This document shows, piece by piece, positions 16,785 through 26,215 of a stretch of DNA of 64,000 bases (positions are counted from its first letter, which is position 1; every line of letters starts with the position of its first letter). The stretch is from an uncultured Bradyrhizobium sp. (lineage in GTDB: Bacteria > Pseudomonadota > Alphaproteobacteria > Rhizobiales > Xanthobacteraceae). The stretch is taken from NCBI RefSeq assembly GCF_936943645.1, contig NZ_CAKZJO010000100.1:1-64000 (forward strand). The letters are read 5' to 3'. Below the pieces are notes generated by a model. It did not search any database. It saw nothing but the letters and a program-made list of their open reading frames with translations, and was not told the DNA's origin. The position numbers and the translations under genes were made by a program.

Positions 16785-17437
16785 GGTGCGAGCCTTATGC
16801 ATCTAATTGCTTGGACCGGTCAATTTGGAAGCGCGTGTTTTCGCTCGAATATTCCCAGCGATTTTCGAAATCGGAGGGGTTTGCTCCCCGCCGCCGTCCC
16901 AATAGAGCCCTCCATATAGAGTCGCCGCTGCCCGGTGCGGGGCGGAGGCGGGGCCTCCGATGGGTAGATGAGCAGCCGGCCCGCCCCTATCGGCATTTCG
17001 CCCTCGGGTCTCGGCCTGATTCTACGATTCGACCCGCCTCAGCGTCGCAACAGGGGCGCGCGCGGTCGGGCCTGCCCCAGGTGAGGAGTTTTGACGGCGA
17101 ATGGAACCGTCTTAAAAACCACAATAAAAACAATATGTTGCGAGTGCGCTGCGATCACATCTGCGTGTTATTTGTGCAACACCCGCTGGAAAACAAGCTT
17201 CATCGGCCCGTTTCGGAGCGTTCTCTTGTTGTGTGTGCAAGGACGTTCGGTAATTGTGACTGAGCGACGGAGGGGGGCATCCCGAGGTCGTCCCGTTTAG
17301 GTCATTCGCTTAAGTCCCTCGCGTTCATGCGGGTGTGTCCGAAGGCGCGAAGGGGGCCAAGGCGGTGATTTAGAGGGGGTTGGGGAATTGGCCGTCCGGT
17401 CAGTGACCTTCCCTGAAGAGCAACTTGGAGGTTTAAC
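16785..17437. other. Long gene-free leader upstream of the porin gene
   Basis: No convincing gene. It includes an AT-rich stretch at about 17110-17140 (TTAAAAACCACAATAAAAAC) and loose -35/-10-like pairs around 17226-17256. A long untranslated leader on a highly expressed porin would be consistent with small-RNA or leader control, as known for enterobacterial porins; that parallel is inference only. Confidence 0.4.
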
Positions 17438-18979
17438 ATGAAGTTGGTTAAGAGCCTTTTGCTCGGCTCAGCGGCGGGTCTGATCGCCGTGGGCGGAGCT
17501 CAAGCAGCCGATCTGCCCGTGAAGGCCAAGGCGGTCGAATACGTCAGGATCTGCTCGCTGTACGGCGCGGGTTTCTACTACATCCCGGGCACCGACACCT
17601 GCATCAAGCTGGGTGGTTATCTGCGCGCTGAAGTCGCGCTGGGCACCAACTCGGTTTACAACGCTTCGAACGGTTCTCCGGCCGGTGCGCACAACCGCCT
17701 GAGCAACTACTACACCATGCGCGCTCGTGAAGATCTCAACATCGACACGCGTACCGCCACTGAGTACGGCGTCGTCCGTACCTTCTTCGACGCCACGTTC
17801 TCCTGGACCACTGGCGGTTACACCGGCACCGGCTCCGGCACCGGCACCACGTTGTATTCCGGTGCTGCTCAGTCGGGTGGCTTCGGTGGCGTCGGCAATC
17901 CGTCTGACGGCGGTGTCGCTGGCGGTTCGCTCGGCGTGTACTATGCCTTCATCCAGTTCGCTGGCTTCACCATGGGTAAGGCCGTGTCGCAGTTCGACGC
18001 GCCCTGGACCAACTATCCCGGCAACAACTTCGACGGTCTCGTCGGCGGTTCCGGCACGGTCACTGGTGTCAACCAGTTCACCTACACCGCTGACTTCGGT
18101 CAGGGCGTGACGGCGTCGTTCTCGGCTGAAGACGCGACGGCCTACTACCAGGCTGGCAACCTGAACATGAGCGGCATCAGCGCTGCTGGCCTGATCGGCG
18201 GTTCGTACGGCTCCAACTCCATCGGCGGCTCGCGTTCGCCGAACCTCGTCGGCATGGTTCGTGTCGACCAGGCATGGGGTCTGTTCCAGGCGTCGGTCGC
18301 TGCGCATGACAACCATGTCGGCTACTACGGCGCTACCGAAGTGACTGGCCATCCCGACGACAAGTGGGGTTGGGCGGTTCAGCTGGCTCTGTCGATCAAG
18401 AACATCCCGACCGGCGCGGGTGACGTGATCAACATCCAGGGCGTCTACACCGACGGTGCGACCCGCTACAACTTCCAGAGCCTGGCGGGCGTGAACTATG
18501 CGATGTACAGCGGCACCGGTGCCGTGGGCGCTTATCAGAGCCTCGGCGTTGCCAATGCTCCTGACACCGTTTACGTCACGGGCGGTCAGCAAGAGTCGAT
18601 CAAGACCTGGGGCTTCCGTGGTGCTTACACCCACAACTGGGATCCCTACTGGAACACCGCGATCTACGGTGCTTGGGCTTCGGTCAACTACGGCACGCTC
18701 GGTAAGGCGACCGTTTGCGCCGGCATGGTTGGACTGCTTGGTCTGACCGGCAACTGCGATCCGAACTTCAACATCGGCCAGGTGGGTTTGATCACCCGCT
18801 GGACCCCGGTGAAGAACCTGACCTTCTCGGCAGACGTCAACTGGACGCGTCTTGACCAGAAGTACTCTGGTCTGATCGCGGCGCCGGCAAGTGCCGGTAC
18901 TGCTAAGCCGGCTGCTGTCTACGAGATGAAGGATCAGGACAGCTTCACGCTGCTGCTCCGCGCTCAGCGCAACTGGTAA
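17438..18979 (+). CDS. Outer membrane porin, Porin_2 (Omp2-like) family
   Basis: 513-residue outer membrane porin. A 23-residue signal peptide (MKLVKSLLLGSAAGLIAVGG, then AQA/ADLPVKAK), the alphaproteobacterial porin motif around YIPGTDTCIKLGGYLRAE, alternating beta-strand patterns and a C-terminal aromatic residue (LLLRAQRNW) for BAM recognition are all visible. Long Gly/Ser/Thr/Tyr-rich loops would face outside. Codon usage is more biased than its neighbours, as expected for an abundant protein. TTGGAGG precedes the ATG and a strong terminator follows, so the gene is monocistronic. Confidence 0.93.
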   Translation: MKLVKSLLLGSAAGLIAVGGAQAADLPVKAKAVEYVRICSLYGAGFYYIPGTDTCIKLGGYLRAEVALGTNSVYNASNGSPAGAHNRLSNYYTMRAREDLNIDTRTATEYGVVRTFFDATFSWTTGGYTGTGSGTGTTLYSGAAQSGGFGGVGNPSDGGVAGGSLGVYYAFIQFAGFTMGKAVSQFDAPWTNYPGNNFDGLVGGSGTVTGVNQFTYTADFGQGVTASFSAEDATAYYQAGNLNMSGISAAGLIGGSYGSNSIGGSRSPNLVGMVRVDQAWGLFQASVAAHDNHVGYYGATEVTGHPDDKWGWAVQLALSIKNIPTGAGDVINIQGVYTDGATRYNFQSLAGVNYAMYSGTGAVGAYQSLGVANAPDTVYVTGGQQESIKTWGFRGAYTHNWDPYWNTAIYGAWASVNYGTLGKATVCAGMVGLLGLTGNCDPNFNIGQVGLITRWTPVKNLTFSADVNWTRLDQKYSGLIAAPASAGTAKPAAVYEMKDQDSFTLLLRAQRNW

Positions 18980-19002
18980 GTTCCTAGTGAACTAAACCGA
19001 AG

Positions 19003-19034
19003 AGCCCTCGGCGGGAAACCGCCGGGGGCTTTCT
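19003..19034 (+). terminator. Rho-independent terminator of the porin gene
   Basis: A 12-bp stem (AGCCCTCGGCGG with its near-perfect complement, one G-U pair) closed by a GAAA tetraloop and followed by TTTCT. It lies 24 bases after the porin stop. Confidence 0.9.
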
Positions 19035-19415
19035 GCATTGTCTGATATGGCTAAGAATATGGCTCGCGGTCGAGGCGACGGACGACTCGGAAAAGGAGAC
19101 CCGGCCGAACAAATCGCCGGGCCATGAGGTCGTTAGACCTGCTGATTTCCGACGTTTAATCGGTCTGGGCGAGCGCTCTGGATCTTACTGTTCCACAGCG
19201 GAACATTCTCCTGGTTATCGCGGAGGCCGAGGAGCGACATGGTCGTTCGGTGAAAGCGGTTGCCGAAGCATTGCGGGGTGAATGCCTCCTTTATTGTCCA
19301 CCAATCCAGACCGTTGGAGGACCGGCAGCATCACGGATCGCCGCCCATGATCTGTTGCTGTTCATGCGCAGCAAGATGGTGGCATTAATCTACGCGCAGC
19401 CGACCAGGAGCGCCG
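19035..19415. other. Gene-free stretch between porin and lytic transglycosylase
   Basis: No gene supported. It contains weak hairpins: CCCGGC/GCCGGG near 19100, AGGTC/GACCT near 19130, and GTTCC/GGAAC near 19190. A short frame reading MKAVAEALRGECLLYCPPIQ has no ribosome-binding site or recognisable homology, and I do not accept it. Confidence 0.4.
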
Positions 19416-21887
19416 CTATTCCACGCTGCCGGCACCGCGGCGCAAATCGGCTTCGATCTGCAGGCGCGTGCCGCCGCCGAAGCGGGCGCGGTAGACCTGA
19501 AGGTTCTCCATGATCCGCTGCACGTAATTGCGCGTCTCCGAGAACGGAATCAGCTCGACCCAGTCGACCGCGTCGACCTTGGGATCGCGCGGATCGCCGT
19601 AGCGGTCGATCCACTTCTTCACGCTGCCGCGGCCGGCATTGTAGGCGGCGAAGGTCATGATGTAGGAGCCGCGGTAATCCTCGAGCAGCCCGCCGAGCTC
19701 GGCCGAGCCAAGCGTGGCGTTGTAGACCGAATCGTTCTTCAGCCGGCCGAGATCGTAAGTGGCGCCGTGCCGCTTGCAGACGTAGCGCGCGGCGTCCGGC
19801 GTCACCTGCATCAGCCCGTAGGCCTGGGCCGGCGACACGACACGCGGGTTGAACGCGCTTTCCTGCCGGGCGATCGCGTAGACGATGCTGCGCTCGACCT
19901 CGGGGCCGATCGGCGTGAACTGCGGAATGCCGTTGACGGGGTAGGCGTAGAAGTCGAAGGGCAGACCGCGGTTGAGCGCGGCCTTGCCGAGCAGCAACAT
20001 GCCGCGCGCGTCGTTGTAGCGCTGGGTGAGCTCGCCGAGGCCGGCGAGCGCCTCGGGATCGCCATTCTCGCCCATGTCGGCCAGCAGCGGGATTGCCATC
20101 TCGCGCTCGTCGAGCTCGTAGAGCAGATGCGCGGCACGCACGATCTCGAGCCGTTCGGCGCCGCGGCCGCGCGGCTGGCTGTTGAGCTCGATCTGCGGCA
20201 GGCCGAGCTTGGCGCGCGCGAGCTGGCCGTAATAGCTGGTCGACTGTTCGGCGGCGCGCGCATAGGCGTTGCGCGCTTCCTGCTGACGGCCCATCGCTTC
20301 CGCGGCGCGGCCCTGCCAATAGCCGGCACGCGCCAGCGCGGTCGGATTGACGCTGCCGACGCCGATGCGGGCAAAATGCTGGCTGGCGGCGGCGGGATCG
20401 TTGAGGAAGCGCAGCGCGATCCAACCGGCTGTGAACTCCTGCTCGGTCTTGTAGATGTCGCGCGAGGGCAGCGCGCCGTCGCGCGCGATCAGATAGGCGC
20501 TGCGGAATTCCTCGGTGTCGATCATCTTGCGCGCCAGCAGGCGCCGCTCGATCCACCATTCGTCGAGATTGTGCAGGCGGCCCGGATCCTTCGGCGCGGA
20601 CAGCATCAGCTGCGCCGCTTCAGCGAACTTCTCCTCGCGGCGCAAGAGCTGGATCTTGCTGAAGATGAAGCCGGGATCGCTGTGCAGCTCGCGCGGCACC
20701 GCATCGAGCAGCGCGCGCGCGTTGGGCGCCTTCCTGACGGCGGCGATGCGGGCCTTGGCCAGCGCGACATAGCCGGCGCCGAGGCGCCTGGCAGCGCGCA
20801 TCGCGGCCTCGTTCTCGCTGCCGTAGAGCAGGGTATCCATCCGCGCCTTCTGGTCGCCTGCCGTCAGCAGCGCGCCGAACTGTTCGAGCGCGTTGTTCTC
20901 GGTGTCCTCCGACATCGGATCGCTGCGCCAGGCCTCGCGCACCAGCCGCTCGGCGTTGGCGCGGTCGCCGCGCGCCAGCATCGCCCTGGCGAGCGTGAAG
21001 CGGCCCTTGGCGGAGATCGGAGACTCGTTCTCGAACCAGGACCATGCGACGGACTCGTCGCGCCTGTCGTCCCACATCGCAGCTTCGAGGCGCCGGCGCA
21101 GGAAGGTCTGCGAGGGCCAGCTCGGATTGGCGGAGAGGAAGGCGCGGTAGCGTTCCACGGTCGCGCCATTGTCCTCGCTGCGCAGGATGATCCATTCCGC
21201 GAGCTTTCGCGCAACCGGATCGGAGATGCCGGCAGCGGCATCGGTGGCGTCGCCCGCCTTGCGCTTGCGCACCAGCTCGATGACGCTCTCCAGCGTCTCC
21301 TTGTCGCCCTGCGGCGTCGACGACGTCGCGGCGACCGCGGCCGGGACAACCGGCTTGCGCGGCGCGGCATGCTGACGGGTTGCCGGAGCCAGCACGGGGG
21401 CTGCGACGGGGCGCGGGGCGGGGGCGGAAGGTCTGACGGTCGCCGTCGCAGCCGGCGCGTGGGCCGGTTTCGGCGAACTGCTGGCGGCCGGATGCGGCTT
21501 CGGCGCAGCCGCCGCCGCGGCAGGCTTGGGCTTGTCCTTCGCGGCGCCTTTGCCGGCGCTCTTGCCCGCATCCTTGCCGGTATCCTTGCCGCTATCCTTG
21601 GCCGGCTTCTTCGCGGCGTCCTTGGCGGGGGCCGCCGTTGTGGCTTTGCTCGCGCCCTTGGTTGCGTCCTTGGAGGTTCCCTTGCCGGCTCCCGTGTTGG
21701 CTCCCTTGTTGGTTCCCTTGGACAAACCTTTCGCTGCGTCCTTGGCGGCGGGCTTTGCCGTGTCCTTGGCGGTCTCCGCGGCCGTCTCATTGGACTTGGC
21801 CAGGACGGCGCTGCCGACCGACAGCCCTGCCATCAGGCACAGGACGAGGCCGGTGGATCGCCAGGCGGCACGAGGGAATGAGGTCAC
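19416..21887 (-). CDS. slt: Soluble lytic murein transglycosylase with long low-complexity N-terminal region
   Basis: 823-residue periplasmic lytic transglycosylase that cleaves MurNAc-GlcNAc bonds to 1,6-anhydro products. After a signal peptide (GLVLCLMAGLSVGSAVLA) come about 160 residues of Lys/Ala/Gly/Pro-rich repeats (KDxxK and KGxxKG units), then a helical superhelix domain, then the C-terminal SLT catalytic domain with the catalytic Glu in AIARQESAFNPRVVSPAQAYGLMQVTP and the AAYNAGRGSVKKW motif. The start is a GTG; no closer ATG keeps the signal peptide. The repeat region is unusual for Slt proteins and makes this one longer than the E. coli protein of about 645 residues. Confidence 0.92.
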   Translation of the reverse strand: MTSFPRAAWRSTGLVLCLMAGLSVGSAVLAKSNETAAETAKDTAKPAAKDAAKGLSKGTNKGANTGAGKGTSKDATKGASKATTAAPAKDAAKKPAKDSGKDTGKDAGKSAGKGAAKDKPKPAAAAAAPKPHPAASSSPKPAHAPAATATVRPSAPAPRPVAAPVLAPATRQHAAPRKPVVPAAVAATSSTPQGDKETLESVIELVRKRKAGDATDAAAGISDPVARKLAEWIILRSEDNGATVERYRAFLSANPSWPSQTFLRRRLEAAMWDDRRDESVAWSWFENESPISAKGRFTLARAMLARGDRANAERLVREAWRSDPMSEDTENNALEQFGALLTAGDQKARMDTLLYGSENEAAMRAARRLGAGYVALAKARIAAVRKAPNARALLDAVPRELHSDPGFIFSKIQLLRREEKFAEAAQLMLSAPKDPGRLHNLDEWWIERRLLARKMIDTEEFRSAYLIARDGALPSRDIYKTEQEFTAGWIALRFLNDPAAASQHFARIGVGSVNPTALARAGYWQGRAAEAMGRQQEARNAYARAAEQSTSYYGQLARAKLGLPQIELNSQPRGRGAERLEIVRAAHLLYELDEREMAIPLLADMGENGDPEALAGLGELTQRYNDARGMLLLGKAALNRGLPFDFYAYPVNGIPQFTPIGPEVERSIVYAIARQESAFNPRVVSPAQAYGLMQVTPDAARYVCKRHGATYDLGRLKNDSVYNATLGSAELGGLLEDYRGSYIMTFAAYNAGRGSVKKWIDRYGDPRDPKVDAVDWVELIPFSETRNYVQRIMENLQVYRARFGGGTRLQIEADLRRGAGSVE

Positions 21888-22111
21888 GGGTTTCGTCGCC
21901 CCGAATCAGTCAAGTGGCTCAAGATCTAGCTGTATTTGATTGAATATGCGGACAAAATACCAACAGCCGCTTACCTCGGGCCGATTTGCACCACCACCGC
22001 GGCAAAATCGCGGCCTAAACGGTGCGTCACACGGCTGCGGGCCTTTTACCGGCGGGGTAGACCCGATATGAAAGGGCTTGCTCGAGAAATAGCCGCGTAC
22101 GGAGGAAGTCC

Positions 22112-23002
22112 ATGGCAGCCAAGACGAAATTCCGGGGATCGTTCACCGCCTTGGTCACCCCGTTCAAGAACGGCTCGCTGGACGAGGCGGCGTTCCGCTC
22201 CCTGGTCAATTGGCAGATCTCCGAAGGCACCAACGGCCTCGTCCCGGTCGGCACCACCGGCGAGAGCCCGACGCTCAGCCATGACGAGCACAAGAAGGTG
22301 GTCGAGTGGTGCATCGAGGAGGCCAAGGGCCGCGTGCCTGTTGTTGCCGGCGCCGGCTCCAACTCGACCAAGGAGGCGATCGAGCTCGCCCAGCACGCCG
22401 AGAAGGCGGGCGCGGATGCCGTGCTGGTGGTGACGCCGTACTACAACAAGCCGACCCAGGAAGGCATGTACCAGCACTTCAAGGCGATCAACGACGCCAT
22501 CGGTATTCCGATCATCATCTACAACATCCCGCCGCGCTCGGTGATCGACATGTCGGTCGACACCATGGCGCGGCTGTGGGAGCTGAAGAACATCGCCGGC
22601 GTCAAGGACGCCACCGCGAGCATGGTCCGCGTGTCGCAGCAACGTGCCGCCATGGGCGAGGACTTCAACCAGCTCTCGGGCGAGGACGCCACCATCATCG
22701 GCTACATGGCCCATGGCGGTCACGGCTGCATCTCGGTGACCTCGAACGTCGCGCCGCGCCTGTGCTCGGAATTCCACGCCGCCTGGCAGAAGGGCGACAC
22801 CAAGGCGGCGCTTGCGATCCACGACAAGCTGATGCCGCTGCACAACAACCTCTTCATCGAGAGCAATCCGGCACCGATCAAGTATGCGATGTCGCTGCTT
22901 GGCAAGCTGGACGAGACGCTGCGGCTGCCGATGGTGCCGGTCACCGAGTCGACGCGCGTTGCCGTGCGCAGCGCCATGGTTCATGCTGGGCTGATCAACT
23001 GA
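22112..23002 (+). CDS. dapA: 4-hydroxy-tetrahydrodipicolinate synthase
   Basis: 296-residue TIM-barrel aldolase that condenses pyruvate with aspartate semialdehyde in lysine and meso-diaminopimelate synthesis. Visible: GTTGESPTLSHDEH (pyruvate binding), the catalytic Tyr in IIYNIPPRS and the Schiff-base Lys in IAGVKDATAS. CGGAGG precedes the ATG. It is divergent from slt and followed by mscL and smpB; dapA-smpB proximity is common in alphaproteobacteria. Confidence 0.95.
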   Translation: MAAKTKFRGSFTALVTPFKNGSLDEAAFRSLVNWQISEGTNGLVPVGTTGESPTLSHDEHKKVVEWCIEEAKGRVPVVAGAGSNSTKEAIELAQHAEKAGADAVLVVTPYYNKPTQEGMYQHFKAINDAIGIPIIIYNIPPRSVIDMSVDTMARLWELKNIAGVKDATASMVRVSQQRAAMGEDFNQLSGEDATIIGYMAHGGHGCISVTSNVAPRLCSEFHAAWQKGDTKAALAIHDKLMPLHNNLFIESNPAPIKYAMSLLGKLDETLRLPMVPVTESTRVAVRSAMVHAGLIN

Positions 23003-23025
23003 TCCAGCCAGTCGGGGAGCCGTTC

Positions 23026-23466
23026 ATGAGCGTCGACGAGAAGGGTAGGAAAATGCTCACGGAGTTCCGTGAGTTCGCCATGAAGGGCAACGTCGTCGAT
23101 CTCGCCGTCGGCGTCATCATCGGCGCGGCCTTCGGCGCCATCGTCACATCGCTGGTCGGTGACATCATCATGCCGGTCATCGGTGCCGCGACCGGCGGGC
23201 TCGACTTCTCGAATTACTTCGTCCCCTTGTCCAAGGCGGTCACCGCCACCAATTTAGCGGATGCGAAAAAGCAAGGCGCCGTACTTGCTTACGGCAGCTT
23301 CCTGACGCTCACGATCAACTTCATCATCGTCGCCTTCGTGTTGTTCCTGGTGATCCGCGCCATGAACACGCTGAAGCGGAAGGAAGAGACGAAGCCCGCG
23401 GAGCCGCCGAGGCCGTCGGCCGAGGTCGTGCTGCTGACCGAGATCCGCGATCTCCTCAAGAAGTGA
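23026..23466 (+). CDS. mscL: Large-conductance mechanosensitive channel
   Basis: 146-residue MscL, which opens under hypo-osmotic membrane tension. The N-terminal helix (MLTEFREFAMKGNVVDLAVG), the Gly/Ala-rich pore helix TM1 (VIIGAAFGAIVTSLVGDIIMPVIG), the periplasmic loop, TM2 (FLTLTINFIIVAFVLFLVIRA) and the charged C-terminal bundle are all recognisable. GGGGAG lies upstream of ATG 23026; earlier in-frame starts run inside dapA. Confidence 0.95.
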   Translation: MSVDEKGRKMLTEFREFAMKGNVVDLAVGVIIGAAFGAIVTSLVGDIIMPVIGAATGGLDFSNYFVPLSKAVTATNLADAKKQGAVLAYGSFLTLTINFIIVAFVLFLVIRAMNTLKRKEETKPAEPPRPSAEVVLLTEIRDLLKK

Positions 23467-23525
23467 CGCGCGCGCTTCAACCAGACTGCTAGCTTACGCC
23501 TGCATCTTCCTCAGGTTTGTCCACT

Positions 23526-23999
23526 ATGGCCGATAAAAACGAACGTCCAATCAAGGTCATGGCGGAAAATCGCAAGGCCCGCTTCAACTATGCGATCGAG
23601 GATACGATCGAGGCGGGCATTGCGCTGACCGGAACCGAGGTCAAGTCGATCCGCAACGGCAAGAGCACGATCGCGGAATCCTACGCCGATTCCAAGGACG
23701 GCGAGATCTGGCTGATCAACGCCACCATTCCCGAATACCTGCAAGGAAATCGCTTCAATCACGAGCCCAAGCGGCCGCGAAAGCTGCTGCTGCATCGTCG
23801 GCAGATCAACAAGCTGATGGGCGCCGTCGACCGCGAGGGCATGACGCTGATCCCGCTCAAGCTCTATTTCAACGAGCGTGGTCGCGCCAAATTGCAGCTC
23901 GCGGTTGCAAAGGGCAAGAAGCTGCACGACAAGCGCGAGAGCGAGAAGAAGCGCGACTGGAGCCGCGAGAAGGGGCGCCTGCTGCGGGCGAGGGGATAG
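23526..23999 (+). CDS. smpB: SsrA-binding protein
   Basis: 157-residue SmpB, which delivers tmRNA to stalled ribosomes for trans-translation. Typical segments: NRKARFNYAIEDTIEAGIALTGTEVKSIR, the central YLQGNRFNHEPKRPRKLLLHRRQI, and the basic C-terminal tail (KRESEKKRDWSREKGRLLRARG) that enters the decoding channel. ATG 23526 (MADKNERP) is preferred over a TTG nine bases earlier. The tmRNA gene itself is not in this window. Confidence 0.95.
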   Translation: MADKNERPIKVMAENRKARFNYAIEDTIEAGIALTGTEVKSIRNGKSTIAESYADSKDGEIWLINATIPEYLQGNRFNHEPKRPRKLLLHRRQINKLMGAVDREGMTLIPLKLYFNERGRAKLQLAVAKGKKLHDKRESEKKRDWSREKGRLLRARG

Positions 24000-24003
24000 C
24001 GCG

Positions 24004-24585
24004 ATGAATCAGCGGAACCTGCTCGAGGTCGATTGGAGCCAGATTCCCGCGCCCGCCGACGACGGTGGGGCCGCGCATCTTGCAGGCATGGTGGTGCCGC
24101 CGATCGGCCTGCTGGCGACCAACGACACCTCCGTGACGCTGTCGGCCCTGCACGGCCGAACCGTGGTATTCGCCTATCCGCGCACCGGCGAGCCCGGCAA
24201 GATCGCGCTGGTGGACGATTGGGACATGATCCCGGGCGCGCGCGGTTGCACGCCGCAGACCTGTGCGTTTCGCGATCTGTTCGCCGAGTTGAAGGCTGCC
24301 GGCGCCGCCCATGTGTTCGGCCTCTCGACCCAGAGCAACGCATACCAGACCGAGATGGCCTCACGGCTGCATCTGCCGTTCCCCGTGCTCTCGGACGAGA
24401 AGCTGGCGCTCACCAACGCCTTGAAGCTGCCGACCATGGAGGTCGCGGGCCTGACGCTGATCAAGCGCCTTGCGCTTGTTATCGACGACGCCCGCATCAC
24501 GCACGTGTTCTATCCGGTGTTTCCGCCGGACCGGAACGCCGGCGACGTCCTCGACTGGCTGAAGGCCAATCCCGCGAAAGCCTAA
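24004..24585 (+). CDS. Peroxiredoxin, AhpC/TSA family (BCP/PrxQ-like)
   Basis: 193-residue thiol peroxidase. The active-site loop GARGCTPQTCAFRD carries two cysteines five residues apart, the peroxidatic and resolving pattern of BCP/PrxQ proteins, followed by FGLSTQSNAYQTEMASRLHLPFPVLSDEKL. It would reduce peroxides using thioredoxin-type reductants in the cytosol. The start follows the smpB stop by 4 bases, so it probably shares the smpB transcript. It ends in convergent overlap with the uracil-DNA glycosylase gene. Confidence 0.87.
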   Translation: MNQRNLLEVDWSQIPAPADDGGAAHLAGMVVPPIGLLATNDTSVTLSALHGRTVVFAYPRTGEPGKIALVDDWDMIPGARGCTPQTCAFRDLFAELKAAGAAHVFGLSTQSNAYQTEMASRLHLPFPVLSDEKLALTNALKLPTMEVAGLTLIKRLALVIDDARITHVFYPVFPPDRNAGDVLDWLKANPAKA

Positions 24586-25256
24586 TCGAGATCCGTCTTC
24601 ACCTTGGCGAACACCGAGCGGAACATGTCGGGCGTCAGCACGCCGGTGTTCGTGTTGTAGCGCGAGCAGTGATAGCTGTCGTAGAGCCTGAACGCACCGG
24701 CCTGATGCACGGCGCCATGGCCGAAGGGGGCCTGGGAGGCCTTCAGCTTCAGCGGCTTGAGCACGCTGTCGTGCGCAATCCGCCCGAGCGCGATGATCGC
24801 GCGCAGCTTCGGCATCGTCTCGAGATTGGCGACCAGAAACTGCCGGCAGGTATTGATCTCGACCGGCAGTGGCTTGTTCTGCGGCGGAACGCAATGCACG
24901 GCATTGGCGATCCGGCAGTCCACCAGCTTCAGGCCGTCATCGGGCCGCGCCTGGTAGGTACCTTTGGCAAATCCGTATTCGAGCAGCGTGGCGTAGAGCA
25001 GGTCGCCGGCATAATCGCCGGTGAAAGGCCGTCCCGTGCGATTGGCCCCCTGCATCCCCGGTGCGAGGCCGACGATCAACAGGCGCGCCTTGATGTCGCC
25101 GAAGGGCGCAACCGGCGCATTGTGCCACGACGGCTCGCGCGCGCGATTTGCCGCGCGAAAGGCAACCAGGCGCGGACAGAGCGGACAATCACGGTCGGGA
25201 ACGACGGTGGGAGGCTGGCGGCTGGACCGTGCCGCCTCACTCCTCGAAGTCGTCAT
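24582..25256 (-). CDS. Uracil-DNA glycosylase, family 5 (UdgB-like)
   Basis: 224-residue DNA repair enzyme that excises uracil and other deaminated bases. Recognised from the family 4/5 motif VGLAPGMQGANRTGRPFTGDYAG, the N-terminal DCPLC and later cysteines (NAVHC and NTC) that hold a 4Fe-4S cluster, and the C-terminal YDSYHCSRYN motif. I start it at ATG 25256 (MTTSRSEAARSS), which overlaps the upstream NYN gene by 20 bases; a longer frame inside that gene is possible but would extend the overlap. Four bases overlap the convergent peroxiredoxin gene. Confidence 0.85.
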   Translation of the reverse strand: MTTSRSEAARSSRQPPTVVPDRDCPLCPRLVAFRAANRAREPSWHNAPVAPFGDIKARLLIVGLAPGMQGANRTGRPFTGDYAGDLLYATLLEYGFAKGTYQARPDDGLKLVDCRIANAVHCVPPQNKPLPVEINTCRQFLVANLETMPKLRAIIALGRIAHDSVLKPLKLKASQAPFGHGAVHQAGAFRLYDSYHCSRYNTNTGVLTPDMFRSVFAKVKTDLD

Positions 25257-25884
25257 CGCCCCTCGGCGCCATCGTGGTTGCGCGCTGGAGGAATTGCGGG
25301 GCGTGGTGGCGGCCTTCGCCACGCTCGCCGCGGTCGCGCGGGGCGGGGCGTTCGGACGGATCGCGGCCGAGCTTGGACTGTAGCTCGACGAGATCGGTGA
25401 AGACGTCGGCCTGGCGGCGCAGCTCGTCAGCGATCATCGGCGGCTGGCTGGCGATGGTGGAGATCACGGTGACCCGCACGCCCCGGCGCTGCACGGCCTC
25501 GACCAGGGAGCGGAAGTCGCCGTCACCGGAGAACAGCACCATCTGGTCGATGTGCTCGGCGAGCTCCATGGCGTCCACGGCGAGCTCGATGTCCATGTTG
25601 CCCTTGACCTTGCGGCGGCCGGAGGCGTCGATGAATTCCTTGGTCGCCTTGGTGACGACGGTGTAGCCGTTGTAGTCCAGCCAGTCGATCAGCGGGCGGA
25701 TCGAGGAGTATTCCTGATCCTCGATGATCGCGGTGTAGTAGAATGCCCGCAGCAGCGTCCCGCGGCTCTGAAACTCCTTCAGCAGGCGCTTGTAATCGAT
25801 GTCGAAGCCCAGAGTCTTGGCCGTCGCGTAGAGATTGGCCCCATCGATGAAGAGCGCGATCTTGTTGGTCGGAGAAGGTGACAT
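25237..25884 (-). CDS. NYN-domain (PIN-like) ribonuclease, LabA/DUF88 family
   Basis: 215 residues. Acidic active-site residues of the NYN fold are visible in IALFIDGANLYATAK, GNMDIELAVDAME and LFSGDGDFRSLVEAV. A disordered, charged C-terminal tail (DRGERGEGRHH, ending GDDDFEE) follows. Family members are predicted or shown metal-dependent RNases. The gene overlaps the uracil-DNA glycosylase gene and is divergent from rpoZ. Confidence 0.88.
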   Translation of the reverse strand: MSPSPTNKIALFIDGANLYATAKTLGFDIDYKRLLKEFQSRGTLLRAFYYTAIIEDQEYSSIRPLIDWLDYNGYTVVTKATKEFIDASGRRKVKGNMDIELAVDAMELAEHIDQMVLFSGDGDFRSLVEAVQRRGVRVTVISTIASQPPMIADELRRQADVFTDLVELQSKLGRDPSERPAPRDRGERGEGRHHAPQFLQRATTMAPRGDDDFEE

Positions 25885-26117
25885 TCAGTTTGCTCGCGTA
25901 GTGTGTTCGTGATTGATCGTTTTATTGTTGGCGCGGCGACAGCAGGCCGCGCATTTCTAAAGTGCCGCTAAGACCCTCGAAACTGCAAATCCGGAGAAGT
26001 CGGGGCAATCAAGGTATAGTTATGGCGGACTTGCATAGACCCGACGCTGCCCTCGATGGCAGCCCGGGAAACCACCCATCCCAGCCCCAATGTGGGGGTA
26101 GCAGAGCCGTTTGGCGA

Positions 26118-26139
26118 GGCCAAATCACAAATTGGCCTT
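26118..26139. promoter_or_regulatory. Inverted repeat upstream of rpoZ
   Basis: AGGCCAA and its complement TTGGCCT separated by 8 bases, ending where the candidate rpoZ promoter begins. It could be an operator or simply a hairpin. Confidence 0.35.
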
Positions 26140-26165
26140 GCGAAACCGGCCTGACCCCTATAACT
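26139..26165 (+). promoter_or_regulatory. Candidate sigma-70 promoter of rpoZ
   Basis: TTGCGA and TATAAC separated by 15 bases, 51 bases before the rpoZ ATG. The spacing is short by 1-2 bases, so confidence is limited. Confidence 0.4.
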
Positions 26166-26215
26166 AGCCCCAATCATCCACATATTTCGTCCCACCCACA
26201 ACGGAGCGACAGTCC

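Noticed and set aside
19250..19513. An 87-residue frame between the porin and slt
   Set aside because: Overlaps the 3' end of slt on the opposite strand and lacks a ribosome-binding site.
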